Origin: Ficedula albicollis
Lineage: Eukaryota; Chordata; Aves; Passeriformes; Muscicapidae
Reading direction: 5' to 3'
DNA: 64,000 bases
Assembly (NCBI RefSeq): GCF_000247815.1
Contig: NC_021679.1
Coordinates: 37,753,900-37,817,899 of the forward strand
In this document: piece by piece, positions 1 to 15,170 of the stretch
Layout: the number at the start of each line of letters is the position of its first letter
How positions within the stretch are numbered: position 1 is the stretch's first letter
Made by a program: the position numbers and the translations under genes
The notes under the pieces: model-generated
What the model was told of the DNA's origin: nothing
Databases searched by the model: none
What the model saw: the letters and a program-made list of their open reading frames with translations, nothing else

Positions 1-36
1 GAACTCCAGGAGTGTTTGGACATCACTCCCAGGGAT

Positions 37-98
37 GCCCAGGGTGGGATTTTGGGGTGCTGGGGCTGCCCAGGGTGGGATTTCAGGGTGTCTGTGCA
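37..98. repeat. Two-copy 31-bp tandem repeat in intron
   Basis: A 31-bp unit starting GCCCAGGGTGGGATTT occurs twice in tandem at 37 and 68, with small differences in the second half. It lies in the intron 3' of the last CACNB4 exon in the window. Nothing else is visible in 1-229. Confidence 0.7.
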
Positions 99-143
99 GT
101 GGCAGGAGCTGGATCCAGGATCCTGTGGGCCCCTTCCAGCTCA

Positions 144-461
<318 letters not shown>

Positions 462-874
462 TTAAAGAGAAGTGCTGGGTGACTGGGAAGGATTTCCTAT
501 TCCCTGAGCTCTGGGATGGAGTCCCTGCTATTCTCCTCAGTGCATTAATTAGCTTTTCTCCTCCCAGCTGCTCATCTGCATGGGTTTCCACAGTGCCAGA
601 AATGCTGAGAGTTATGTGAGGCTTGGGGCACTACAAGGTAGCAGCATCTCCTCTTCCCTCAGACTTACACCAGGAGTAAACCAAGAGTAAACAGGGAGCT
701 GTGCCAGGGGCTGGGATGAGCAGGAGAAAAGGAACTGGAGCTCTCTGGGCTGCCTGAACTCAAGTTTAACTTCACTGCACCTCTTTCACTTAATGTAGGT
801 GATTTATTTACTTGGTCAGTGAGTTAGAAAGATACAAAACATTACAAAGTAAAGACCACACAATCCCTTCACGT

Positions 875-922
875 AAAATCCATTTTAAAATCTATTTTAA
901 AATCCATTTTAAAATCAATTTA
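875..922. repeat. 12-bp AT-rich tandem repeat, 4 copies
   Basis: Four consecutive 12-mers follow the pattern AAAATCYATTTT, the last one degenerate. Each unit is nearly self-complementary, so the array can form short hairpins. Confidence 0.85.
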
Positions 923-1311
923 GGAGGCTTGGGATGAGCCAAGGAGCCAGGAAAATTGGGAAGAAAGCAAGCCGGGAATGACCAGCAGCTTTTGCACAGA
1001 ACTTAAGATTTATGGAGCTCTAAGTGAAATTTTCAGCTGTGGGGTTAATAAGAAGTGCAGTTATTTTTCTGCATAATACATAAATAAATGCATTGCCAGA
1101 AAATACAGTTCAAAAGTAAAAATGGGTTTGAAACAGAAATGAATGGACTGTGGGTCTTTGGCTCACTGGCCAGCAGGGGAGGTTGCAGCTCCAAAGGAAG
1201 GAGCTGGCAAAGCCCAGGGAATTCAGAGGCAGGGAAGGAGCCAAGGCTCTTCCCTGGACACTCAGCTCCTTTCCTGGTAACATGGACCTCTCCCAAAACT
1301 GCAGAAGAGAT

Positions 1312-1335
1312 GGAAAGAAAGAAAGAAAGAAAGAA
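1312..1335. repeat. (GAAA)n microsatellite
   Basis: About six GAAA units sit within a longer purine-rich stretch that continues to about 1355. Confidence 0.85.
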
Positions 1336-2181
1336 GAAAAGGGAGGGAGGGGAAAGACACAAAGCCACAACAGTTGGCAGAAGGACCAAGAAGCAGCTTT
1401 TTCCTGAGTTCCTCAGAGCTAAAATCAATGGTCTCAGGCTGCTGGTGGCACTGAGCTCTCCACTGCTGGAATTCCACACTCCCACCTGATCCAGCTGCCA
1501 ATACTGCTGATGGAATTAGCATTTCCAGAAAATCACTTGAGCTGAGCAGCTCAGAACAGGGCAGGAGAGCTGATACTCTGCACAGAAGTTGATCATTAAA
1601 TGTTCTCTCTGAGCTGTTTATGGTCAGCTCAGCACTGCCACCTCCTCACTCCTGAAATCCATAAATCCTGCTCCAGCTCTTCTACAGAACATCATTTTCC
1701 CTGCCCTGTGCCCAGGGACCAAGCCAGTGCTCCTAGCAAGGAAATCCAAATTATCCTCTACAGCTCACCAGGAAATGCTCCAGCTGAAGATGAACCCTCC
1801 TTACAATTCTTTTTCTGTGTTTTATTTCTCAGCATTTCCTTCTTCCAACCACCCTTTTCAGTATTTTTGTCTACTTAAGGCAGTCAAAATAAAATCCTAT
1901 ATGAGGAATATTTTAGAGCTGATTTTTCTTAGGGGTTGGGAAGACAATGAGACATAATCCTTGTGTAAAATTAAGAAATGCTAGCCCAGCCATGGCAGAA
2001 ATGCAGACATGTGCACCCCTAGCAACACATGAACTGTGTCCCACTCTTCAGTGGTGACAGAGCCAGAAAATCAGCTTTGATCATGCAGCAAACCCTCTGG
2101 CATAAAAAAAAATATAAAATAATTCACTGAAATGTTAGTAACACATGGGCAAAGCAGCATGAGAAGGACAGAGTTTCTCAC

Positions 2182-2240
2182 CTCCCATCAAACCTGTGCT
2201 TCAGGAAGTCAAAGAGAGCTTTCTGCATCATGTCTGTCAC
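2182..2240 (-). CDS. CACNB4: CACNB4 coding exon, guanylate-kinase-like domain helix (59 nt)
   Basis: The exon encodes [19 protein letters not shown] and two bases of the next arginine codon. In known beta-subunit structures this helical segment lies next to the groove that grips the alpha-1 I-II linker. The acceptor is GCCAAG before GTGACA, and the donor is GGGAG followed by GTGAGA, which leaves phase 2. The first base of the next exon completes an AGG arginine. Flanking intron sequence on both sides shows no other coding signal. Confidence 0.97.
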
Positions 2241-3939
<1,699 letters not shown>

Positions 3940-4048
3940 CTAGGGGGAAAAAACAACCCTTCAGACCATCAACCAAGCAACAGCCACAGGGAGAGCCTGG
4001 GAATTAGGAATTAGCAGGAAATCAAATGGAAACAAAAGCATCACTTAC

Positions 4049-4068
4049 CACTTTTTGTTTCTGTTTTG
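4049..4068 (-). CDS. CACNB4: CACNB4 HOOK micro-exon (20 nt)
   Basis: This micro-exon completes the split alanine codon and encodes AKQKQKV. The acceptor is TCTTCTAG before CAAAACAG, and the donor is GTG followed by GTAAGT. A plausible branch point, TTTTAAC, lies roughly 35-40 nt upstream of the acceptor. A 20-nt exon with this basic KQKQK peptide at this place is a hallmark of the beta-subunit HOOK region. It is too short for ordinary gene finders. Only 109 bp of intron separate it from the next exon. On its upstream side the intron carries the 21-bp minisatellite at 4172-4583. Confidence 0.95.
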
Positions 4069-4171
4069 CTAGAAGACCAAATGAGAACTTGGTTAAAACA
4101 CACCCAGGCAACCCTTTACCAAAGCACTTTGATTTCTCTCTGTGCACCTCCCTCTGCTCAGGCCTGAATGA

Positions 4172-4583
4172 ACTGGGCAATCTGTGCATTAAACTGGGTA
4201 TTCTATATGTTAAACTGGGTATTCTGTGCTTTAAACTGGGGATTCTGTGCATTAAACTGGGCATTCTGTACATTAAACTGGGGATTCTGTGCATTAAACT
4301 GGATATTCTGTGCATTAACCTGGGCAATCTGTGCATTAAACTGGGCATTCTATACATTAACCTGGGCAATCTGTTCATTAAACTGGGCATTCTGTGCATT
4401 AAACTGGGCAATCTGTGAATTAAACTGGGCATTCTATACATTAAACTGGGCAATCTGCTCATTAACCTGGGCAATCTGTTCATTAAACTGGGCATTCTGT
4501 GCATTAAACTGGGCAATCTGTGAATTAAACTGGGCAATCTGTTCATTAAACTGGGCATTCTGTGCATTAAACTGGATATTCTG
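4172..4583. repeat. 21-bp minisatellite in HOOK intron, about 20 copies
   Basis: The unit ACTGGGCATTCTGTGCATTAA is repeated about 20 times, with spacing that stays at 21 bp from 4172 to 4571. Variants are mainly at the CAT/TAT/AAT and TGTGCAT/TATACAT positions. Because 21 is divisible by 3, both strands stay open, but the array lies in the 745-bp intron between the 77-nt and 20-nt CACNB4 exons and is not coding. Confidence 0.95.
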
Positions 4584-4730
4584 GGCCAGCTGCCACTGTT
4601 CCCAAGGTTTTTTCCCAGCCCTTGGCAGTTCCTGCCTGGCTGGGAATGAATGTGCTCCTCCCTCTGGGAAACATCTCAGTAACTCAGCAAAGGGGAAAAC
4701 CTGCATTTCTCATGTAGGGTTTTTAAACAG

Positions 4731-4988
<258 letters not shown>

Positions 4989-5610
4989 CTAACTAACAGA
5001 GCTAAAAATTAACTTTTATCATTAAAATATGGGATTTTATCATCCAAATCCAGGAGCATCTGACTGAACTCCGTAATTTCTCTGTATATTGAGACCCACA
5101 CAACTTCAGAGTTGTGTCCAAAATTACAGAAGTAATCTGGATGCTGCTCAACCATCCTGAAAGCATTTCCCAGGTCCATCTCCCAGACCTTTTCCCAGGG
5201 ATTTACAATCTCCAGGTCTGGCAGGGTGGACACTGAAAAACCTCACCTGGAAGGTGAAGAATAAAGGATGGCAAAGCTGATCTTACAAAATTCGCTTTGG
5301 GCCAAAATGTAGAGGAATGAAAAAAAAGGAAGGAAAAAAACCAACTAAGAACAACCTAATAAAAGCTGGGAAAAATCTGGGAGACTTTAAGTACTAAGTT
5401 GACTTAAAACTCTCAGAAATTTTTGCCATCATCCCTCACTGCTCTTCCCTAAAGCCAAACACACCTTTCCTTTCTCATCACCAGCATCTCCGCTGGGAAT
5501 CCCAGCCCCAGCAGTGCAAGTGCCCTGCAGTAAGGCAGCAGCAGGTGAGCTTTGGGAGTGCTGCTGTGTGGGAGGAAGGACGGGGGCTTTGCAGAGGGCA
5601 GGCTGTCTCA

Positions 5611-5784
<174 letters not shown>

Positions 5785-5819
5785 TTAGCTTTTGGGTTTT
5801 TTAGAATCTCTGCTGCTTG

Positions 5820-6243
5820 GTGTGTAACTCTGAAATTTCAGGTTAGGTGTAAGTTCTGTTAACAGAGGAGTTAAACAAAACAATTCCTTCCCAGATGGAG
5901 AATCAAGCAAACTGGTAGCCAAAAACCAGAAACAATGAGAGGCAAAGGGGGCTGAGACTTCATAGCCTGGAGCTGTGGTTGGACAACTGACCCCAAGATG
6001 CAGATGAACCAAAACTTATAAAAGTGTAAAACTCGTAACTTATAAAACTCTTAACCAGGAGTAAACTGGTAAAACTCGTAACACGAGTAAAACTCATGAC
6101 CAGGATCCATCCTGGATTTGATTTGGGTGCAGCCCCATCCAGGCTCTTGCACTGCCCAAAGTGAATCCTTTCAATAAATTCCTTTATTATTCCTTTTGCT
6201 CTGTCTAGTCTCTGTTCCAGCTCAGCCTTTCCAGGCAACTGCA
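5820..6243 (+). mobile_element. Probable solo LTR of an endogenous retrovirus
   Basis: The segment has LTR-like layout in the + direction: a TATA box (TATAAAAG, 6017-6024), then AATAAA at 6173-6178 about 155 bp later, then a short T- and C-rich tail. Between them are short repeats of GTAAAACTCGTAAC. The composition resembles bird ERVL-type LTRs. No internal viral genes are present. The edges and family are inferred without a library search. Confidence 0.5.
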
Positions 6244-6448
6244 GCTCCCAAATTCCCTCCCATTGTTATGCACACTCCTTAACTCCATGCTGGATGATGA
6301 ACCAGGCTCACTCTGGCCAGAGCACCAAGGTTTCCCCTGGTCCTGGCCCTTGCTGATTTAATTTCAAGGTTGATTTAATGAGCAGAACCCATTTCTCTGA
6401 GCTGAGGCCACCAAACAACCTCCGAGGAGCAAACATAAATATAGCACT

Positions 6449-6905
6449 GTGGGAAATAAAAAAAGGTATAGGACTCTCAGAGAGCTGAGTGAAAGCAAAT
6501 CTCAGATGGAGAAATGCAGGAATGCTGAAATGCAAGGACAAGAAACAGGGCTGGGAGCTGGGTAGAGACAGGCTCAGGAAAATATGTTCAGCAAAACAGA
6601 AATATGTAAGGTTAATAATGAAGCTTTATCCATTGTTTTAAGCTATTGCAAGCAAGCATTGCTCAAAGTAAGATGTAACTGCAGCTTTATTAACTGGCCT
6701 GAGCAAACCCTGGTCAGCTTTTAATATTCTGCTATTGGCTTGAAAGTTGTTAAAGAGTTTGTAACAAAGAGAACTCGGTCTGCTGTGCCAGCAGCTGGAG
6801 CTGCTCCACCTCCCCTGCTTGGTTCTGTAAAATGAGGCTGATGGTTGTGATGGAATAAAGCTGTGAGACAGCAGCTCCAGCATTCCTGTCCTGTTGTTTG
6901 TGTCC
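6449..6905 (+). mobile_element. Dispersed repeat, probable solo LTR (copy 1)
   Basis: This segment begins TGTGGGAAAT and carries AATAAA at 6854-6859 followed by a short tail ending near GTGTCCA, as expected for an LTR. Its first about 315 bp recur with few differences at 42691-43006. It contains no protein-coding sequence. It sits inside the CACNB4 intron 5743-9870 and reads opposite to the gene. Confidence 0.6.
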
Positions 6906-7914
6906 ATAGATATTTGTAAATATAAAATAAGAGAAAAAATATCCCAGGAAAAACCCAACCTTCAGCTTTCCATCAAATATTGCTTGCCATATTTAATGGT
7001 CTAGACAAAAGATCACCACTTTCCCTTCCTCCTTTCCAGGTATTTGTAGGGATTTATTTACAGGTTATGACAGATTAAGAAAAGTTCACCTTTAGGAAGA
7101 AATTTTAATATATACCCAAAGTATAGCATTCTACCACTGACCTTTAGTAACATGTATTTTTCTGTTTTATTGCAAGTCTGGTCTGTCCCTAATGATGGCA
7201 AGAAGGAAAGCAGGAGGATCCTGGTGGATATTGGAGTGGAAAAGGATTTGTTGTAGCTGCTGCCAGCAGAGCTTTTGAAGAAAAGTATCTGAAAAGCCTC
7301 TCCTCTGTTCTGCTTCATTAGGCAGCTCAGTGTTCAAAAGAAACATTGCTTTTCACAACTGACTCTGGAGTCATTAAGAGCAGCACGAGTGAATGGGTTT
7401 TGTTTGCCTGCCTCGAGGAAAAAGCCATCACAGAGATCTCATCTTCAAGATCATCCCTGCTCCTGGCTCCACATTTGCAAGCACTTCAGTTCTGCAGGAA
7501 CACAGAAACACCGAGTCCCTGCTGTCAGAGGTGCAGCAGTGCTGGTGATGAGTCTGAAACACAGAGCCTCAGCTCTGAAAAATAAATGGGTTTTTATCAA
7601 CCCAGATATCTGAACATTAACCCAACCACAAATATGAACATATAATAAAAACTAAGGGAATGCAATCCCCACATCCTGGACAACCTCTTTATCCTCTTTC
7701 ATATATTTAGGCAAGAGGTTCCATTATTTTATCATTCCAACTAAGTGTTTACTCCTCCTGCTGTTCTGACCTTGATTCAGACAGTGGCAGTGAGCAATGC
7801 TTTATCTGAAGTATGTTCAATTACAAAACTACTTCCAGTCTGTGAACCAGACAAATCCTTCAGGATCCAGCATCCTGCTGTGGGAAATGAGTGACCTGAG
7901 AGGTTGTGAAGTCC
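6906..7914. other. CACNB4 intron sequence, nothing recognised
   Basis: This AT-rich intron segment shows no coding exon, RNA gene or identifiable repeat. Confidence 0.6.
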
Positions 7915-8030
7915 CCATGCCTGGAGTGGACACTGGGGCTTGGAGCAGCCTGGGACAGTGGGAGGTGACCCTGCCCAGGGCAGGGGTGGCACTGGATGGG
8001 CTTTAAGGTCCCTTCCCACCCAAACCAGTC
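7915..8030 (+). mobile_element. CR1 LINE 3' fragment
   Basis: The fragment reads as the sense 3' end of avian CR1: GCTTGGAGCAGCCTGGGACA, then the GGTGACCCTGCCC region, then GGGCTTTAAGGTCCCTTCC and the AACCAGTCTG end. It is non-coding and 5'-truncated, as most CR1 copies are. Confidence 0.85.
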
Positions 8031-8194
8031 TGAATCTACAAAACCAATCCCTGCAAAACCTGATTTCCAAGGGCACTGCCTGCTCCATTCTGGCTCTAAA
8101 GGTACAGCCTGACCATGGGAATCTTCCTTCATGGACTCTGACTGGTGCCTCTGGACATGGGATCAGAATCAGCCCCTCTGGAGAGAGATTTGGC

Positions 8195-8430
8195 ACAAGG
8201 GATGGATGGACAGGACACAGGGAATGGCTTCCACTGCCAGAGGGCAGGGATGGATATTGGGATATTGGGAAGGAATTCCTGGCTGGGATGGAATTCCCAG
8301 AGCAGCTGTGGCTGCCCCTGGATCCCTGGGAGTGCCCAAGGCCAGGCTGGACAGGGCTTGGAGCAGCCTGGGACAGTGGAAATGTCCCTGCTCATTTAAG
8401 ATCCCTCCCACCCCAAACCAGTCTGGGATG
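8195..8430 (+). mobile_element. CR1 LINE 3' fragment
   Basis: This is a second, longer + strand CR1 piece. It includes the GGACAGGACACAGGGAATGG segment, a GGGATATTGGGATATTGGGA stretch, the GAATTCCTGGCTGGGATGG segment and the terminal AACCAGTCTGGGATG. The ATATTGGG stretch marks the slippage site expanded elsewhere in the window. Confidence 0.9.
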
Positions 8431-9993
<1,563 letters not shown>

Positions 9994-10161
9994 CTACAAA
10001 CAGAAAAACACATCAAAATCACTGAAAACTCTTCATCCATAAAAACTCAGCCCTAATCATTTCACCTAGGCCAGCAGAGCTCAGCTCCCTGGAGAATATT
10101 TACACCAAATTCCCCCAACATCTCTCTGTAGATACTTTGACTCAAGTGCTGAAGTACTTCA

Positions 10162-11650
<1,489 letters not shown>

Positions 11651-11931
11651 TTTCCCATTTCCCTCAGGAATTCTCCAGCCCTTTCCCATTTCCCTCAGGA
11701 ATTCTCCAGCCCTTTCCCATTTCCCTCAGGAATTCTCCAGCCCTTTCCCATTTCCCTCAGGAATTCTCCAGCCCTTTCCCATTTCCCTCAGGAATTCTCC
11801 AGCCCTTTCCCATTTCCCTCAGGAATTCTCCAGCCCTTTCCCATTTCCCTCAGGAATTCTCCAGCCCTTTCCCATTTCCCTCAGGAATTCTCCAGCCCCT
11901 TTCCCATTTCCCTCAGGAATTGTCCAGCCCC
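11651..11931 (-). repeat. 31-bp minisatellite within minus-strand CR1, about 9 copies
   Basis: The unit reads TTTCCCATTTCCCTCAGG then AATTCTCCAGCCC on the + strand and repeats about nine times with almost no variation. Downstream sequence (CTTCCCAGCTCCATTCCC, then GCTCCAGCCCCTCAGGGTCT) resembles the antisense 3' region of CR1. The unit contains an EcoRI-like GAATTC in every copy. Confidence 0.93.
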
Positions 11932-12108
11932 TTCCCAGCTCCATTCCCTTCCCTGGCCTCGCTCCAGCCCCTCAGGGTCTCCGTTGCCATGAGGAGAAAA
12001 TCAAAAAATGGGAGAAAACGCGAGGGGGAAAATAGCAAGGGAAGTTTGGGGAGGGCTCTGCTGTAGAGCTTTTCCCTCCTGGATCCTCCTCTGCTCCAGG
12101 CTGAGCCC

Positions 12109-12418
12109 TTTCCCATTTCCCTCAGGAATTCTCCAGCCCTTTCCCATTTCCCTCAGGAATTCTCCAGCCCTTTCCCATTTCCCTCAGGAATTCTCCAGCC
12201 CTTTCCCATTTCCCTCAGGAATTCTCCAGCCCTTTCCCATTTCCCTCAGGAATTCTCCAGCCCTTTCCCATTTCCCTCAGGAATTCTCCAGCCCTTTCCC
12301 ATTTCCCTCAGGAATTCTCCAGCCCTTTCCCATTTCCCTCAGGAATTCTCCAGCCCTTTCCCATTTCCCTCAGGAATTCTCCAGCCCTTTCCCATTTCCC
12401 TCAGGAATTCTCCAGCCC
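12109..12418 (-). repeat. 31-bp minisatellite, exactly 10 copies
   Basis: This is the same 31-bp unit as at 11651, in ten near-identical copies spanning 310 bp. It is preceded by GGATCCTCCTCTGCTCCAGG and CTGAGCC, which is antisense CR1 sequence also seen at about 61093. The two arrays are separated by 177 bp of non-array sequence. Confidence 0.93.
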
Positions 12419-12531
12419 CTCAGGGTCCCTCCTGTCCCAGAGCTGTCCCCAGCCCTGGGGCTGTGTCACAGCAGGGCTGGCACAGCCCAGGGGCTCTTGC
12501 CCACCTGGGCACCTTTGGGGCAGTGCTGGTT

Positions 12532-12551
12532 GTTCATTCATTCATTCATTC
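12532..12551. repeat. (CATT)n microsatellite
   Basis: Five CATT units end at the sequence CGGGTGTGG. Confidence 0.85.
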
Positions 12552-12639
12552 GGGTGTGGTGTGACCCATGAGGGAGCTGACCAGGAGGACACACAGTGCC
12601 CATACTGGTTCTCAGTGGTGTGCGTTTGGCTGGGACTCG

Positions 12640-12830
12640 CTCCTGCTGTCAGAGCAGCTGATGCTGCCAGGCCGCCCCCGGCGCCATGCCTGGAGGCGAG
12701 TGCCAGGATTGGTACAGCCCCAGCCGCACGATCCCGGCTCTGCCGAGCTGTTCCCAGCCTGAGCCGGGAGCTGCAGCCCCGGGACTGTGACTCACACCGT
12801 GCTGAGCTGCAGCACCACTCTGACAATCAG
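12640..12830. promoter_or_regulatory. CpG-rich patch, candidate regulatory element
   Basis: About 190 bp are clearly richer in CpG than their surroundings, with GGCGCC, GCCGCACGATCCCGG and GAGCCGGGAG. The patch contains an AP-1-like TGACTCA near 12787 and, on the minus strand, a CCAAT motif. It lies about 2.3 kb upstream of the first visible CACNB4 exon on the coding strand. That makes it a possible enhancer or alternative promoter, but I could not see a known first exon in it. Confidence 0.35.
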
Positions 12831-13124
12831 GCACCGAGCTGCAAATAGCAGCCAGAGGGGCAGAAAAGGAGCCAGACTCCGATGGAATTCTGGGTTCTGT
12901 TTGAAATGTTTGATTGAAGATCAGAATTATTGCCAGAAATATTGACAGAGTATTGCCCAACAATCCAAAACAAACACTGCTGTCTGCTCAGCACCAAGTG
13001 CAGGGAGTTCTGCTCTGACAGCTCCTACTTGCTGGAACTGCAACGAGAGGAAAAGAAAGAGGAAAGCCATTTCCCATCCTTTTTTTTTTTACACCAAAAG
13101 GGAGAATTTCTTAATGGGAAGGAG

Positions 13125-13266
13125 CTGCCCAGGGAATGGTGGAGTCTCCATCCCTGCAGGTGTGGATGTGGCACTCAGTGCTCTGGGGACAAGGGCAGGG
13201 TTTGGGCACAGCCTGGACTCAATCTCGGAGGGCTTTGCCAGCCTTGGTGATTCTGGGATTCTGTAA
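13125..13266 (+). mobile_element. CR1 LINE 3' fragment
   Basis: The fragment contains GGTGGAGTCTCCATCCCTG, GATGTGGCACTCAGTGCTC and the terminal TTGGTGATTCTGGGATTCTG, which are sense-strand CR1 3' landmarks. Confidence 0.8.
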
Positions 13267-14549
13267 AAAAAACCCTTTAACTTCTTTATTGTCACATTGC
13301 TTAGAGCAGCAGCCTGGTCATTTCGGGGTATCAGCTGTGCCCACAGTTTCACACATCATATTTGAGGACCAATTATCAATCCCACCCTTACCTAACCCAA
13401 ATCCCAGGACCCTCTGGGAGACAGAGGAATTTTGTCAAGTGGGGCTTCAGTCAGTTCAAGTGACACCAGATTTGGCAATTTGAAAGAAACAGGCTTTTCT
13501 AGATAATTACATTATTCAAGGCAATGAAAGACTTGATACTTACTTCACAGCCTTTATACTTTGGGATCCTGTGGATTCCTTTTTTTGTGCAATATATTAT
13601 TTATTTTCTCCCTCTCTCATCAACTAATGCAATTCAGCTTACATAAAAATGTGGAGGTTTGAAGCAATCCCAAAAACACCAGGGAGAAGGGTAAAGCAGA
13701 AAGAATAGTGGGTCTGATTGTTTTTATATTAAAAATAAAATATTTTTAATATTTTATATTCTCCTGCTCACTGACTGGTCTTACAGGTGAGGCTGCTGGA
13801 GGACATGTGCTGAGGTGTAAAGGACACAACATTCCTGGAGAATTCCCAGCATTTTAGGGAGCAAGAGGTGACCTGAATCCTCTTCCTGGACACTACAACA
13901 TCCAGCCTTTGTGTTCACTGAAGGAATAATCAACCTTTAGCTGTTGCAGCTAAAAATTAAAAACTTACTGAGCTTGCAAATAATTTTTCCCCAAGTGCCA
14001 TAAATCCACAGCCCAGGATTGCTCTCCCTTCATCCCTAAGGAATGCTCTGTCAATTAAATTGCTTTAATTGCTGGTGCAATTAAAGCAGCAATCCATTAG
14101 CAGCTCCAATCAGCCAGATGACAGGCAGAAAAGATTTAGGGTGGGGTCCATCCCAACCCAGAGAGGCTTTGGGAAAACATCACTGCTCACCAAGAGCTCC
14201 CCATGAGACCAGCCAGTGCCTTCCTGCAGCATCCCTGTCCCCAGGCACTGGGATGATTCCTGGATCCTGGAATATTCTCCTCCAGGCAGCCAATTATTGG
14301 CAATGCTGGAGTTGGAATAATACCTGAGCTGGGGGCAGCATGGAAAAAAAATTCTCCTGTCCCATCCTCTCCTCCAGTGCTGCTCTTCCTTCTTCCCCAA
14401 CACCAATCCCACCTGGCACCTCCCATCTCCCCAACAGGTTTCTGGATGCTCAAGGCAGTCTCATCCTGCAAGAAACAGGAAGCCAAATTCCCAAAGATCC
14501 CAAAGGTCCTGTACTGATAAACTCAGAGATTACCCAGCAGACCAAACAG
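13267..14549. other. Upstream region, AT-rich, nothing recognised
   Basis: Only a self-complementary AT stretch near 13727-13768 (TTAAAAATAAAATATTTTTA) stands out. No exon or transposon was recognised. Confidence 0.55.
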
Positions 14550-14895
14550 CTGAACCAGAGGTTGCTCCCATCATTTTAAATTAGTCAGGAGCTCAACTAA
14601 ACATGTTTTAGCAAACATGGAATCATGGAATTCCAGACTGGTTTGGGTTGGAAGGGACCTCACAGCTCATCTCCTTCCAGGCCAGGGACATTTCCACTAT
14701 CCCAGGGTGCTCCAAGCCCTGTCTGAACCAGAGGTTGCTCCCATCATTTTAAATTAGTCAGGAGCTCAACTAAACATGTTTTAGCAAACATGGAATCATG
14801 GAATTCCAGACTGGTTTGGGTTGGAAGGGACCTCACAGCTCATCTCCTTCCAGGCCAGGGACATTTCCACTATCCCAGGGTGCTCCAAGCCCTGT
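14550..14895. repeat. 173-bp perfect-looking tandem duplication
   Basis: The segment starting CTGAACCAGAGGTTGCTCCC is present twice, at 14551 and 14724, with an apparently identical 173-bp unit. Each copy contains about 75 bp of unique sequence followed by the edge of a minus-strand CR1. The duplication therefore arose after the CR1 insertion. Confidence 0.93.
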
Positions 14896-15170
14896 CCAGC
14901 CTGGCCCTGGACACTTCCAGGGATCCAGGGGCAGCCACAGCTTCTCTGGGAACCTGTGCCAGAGCCTCATCACCTTCCCAGAAAACAATTCCTTCCCAAT
15001 ATCCATCCCTGCCCTCTGGCCGTGGGAGCCATTCCCTGTGTCCTGCCCCTCCTTCCTTGTCCCCAGTCCCTTTCCAGCTCTCCTGGAGCCCCTTTAGGAA
15101 CTGGAAGGGGCTCTGAGGTCTCTCCAGGTGAGCTCTCCCAGCCCATCCTGCCTTTCCCCCTAGACAAAAT
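14620..15170 (-). mobile_element. CR1 LINE 3' fragment (minus strand)
   Basis: The segment reads antisense: GGAATTCCAGACTGGTTTGG, GGGACCTCACAGCTCATCTC, then GATCCAGGGGCAGCCACAGC, CCTTCCCAATATCCATCC and a CTGGAGCCCCTTTAGGAACT stretch. It is one of the longest CR1 pieces here. Its edge is duplicated by the 173-bp tandem repeat. Confidence 0.9.
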
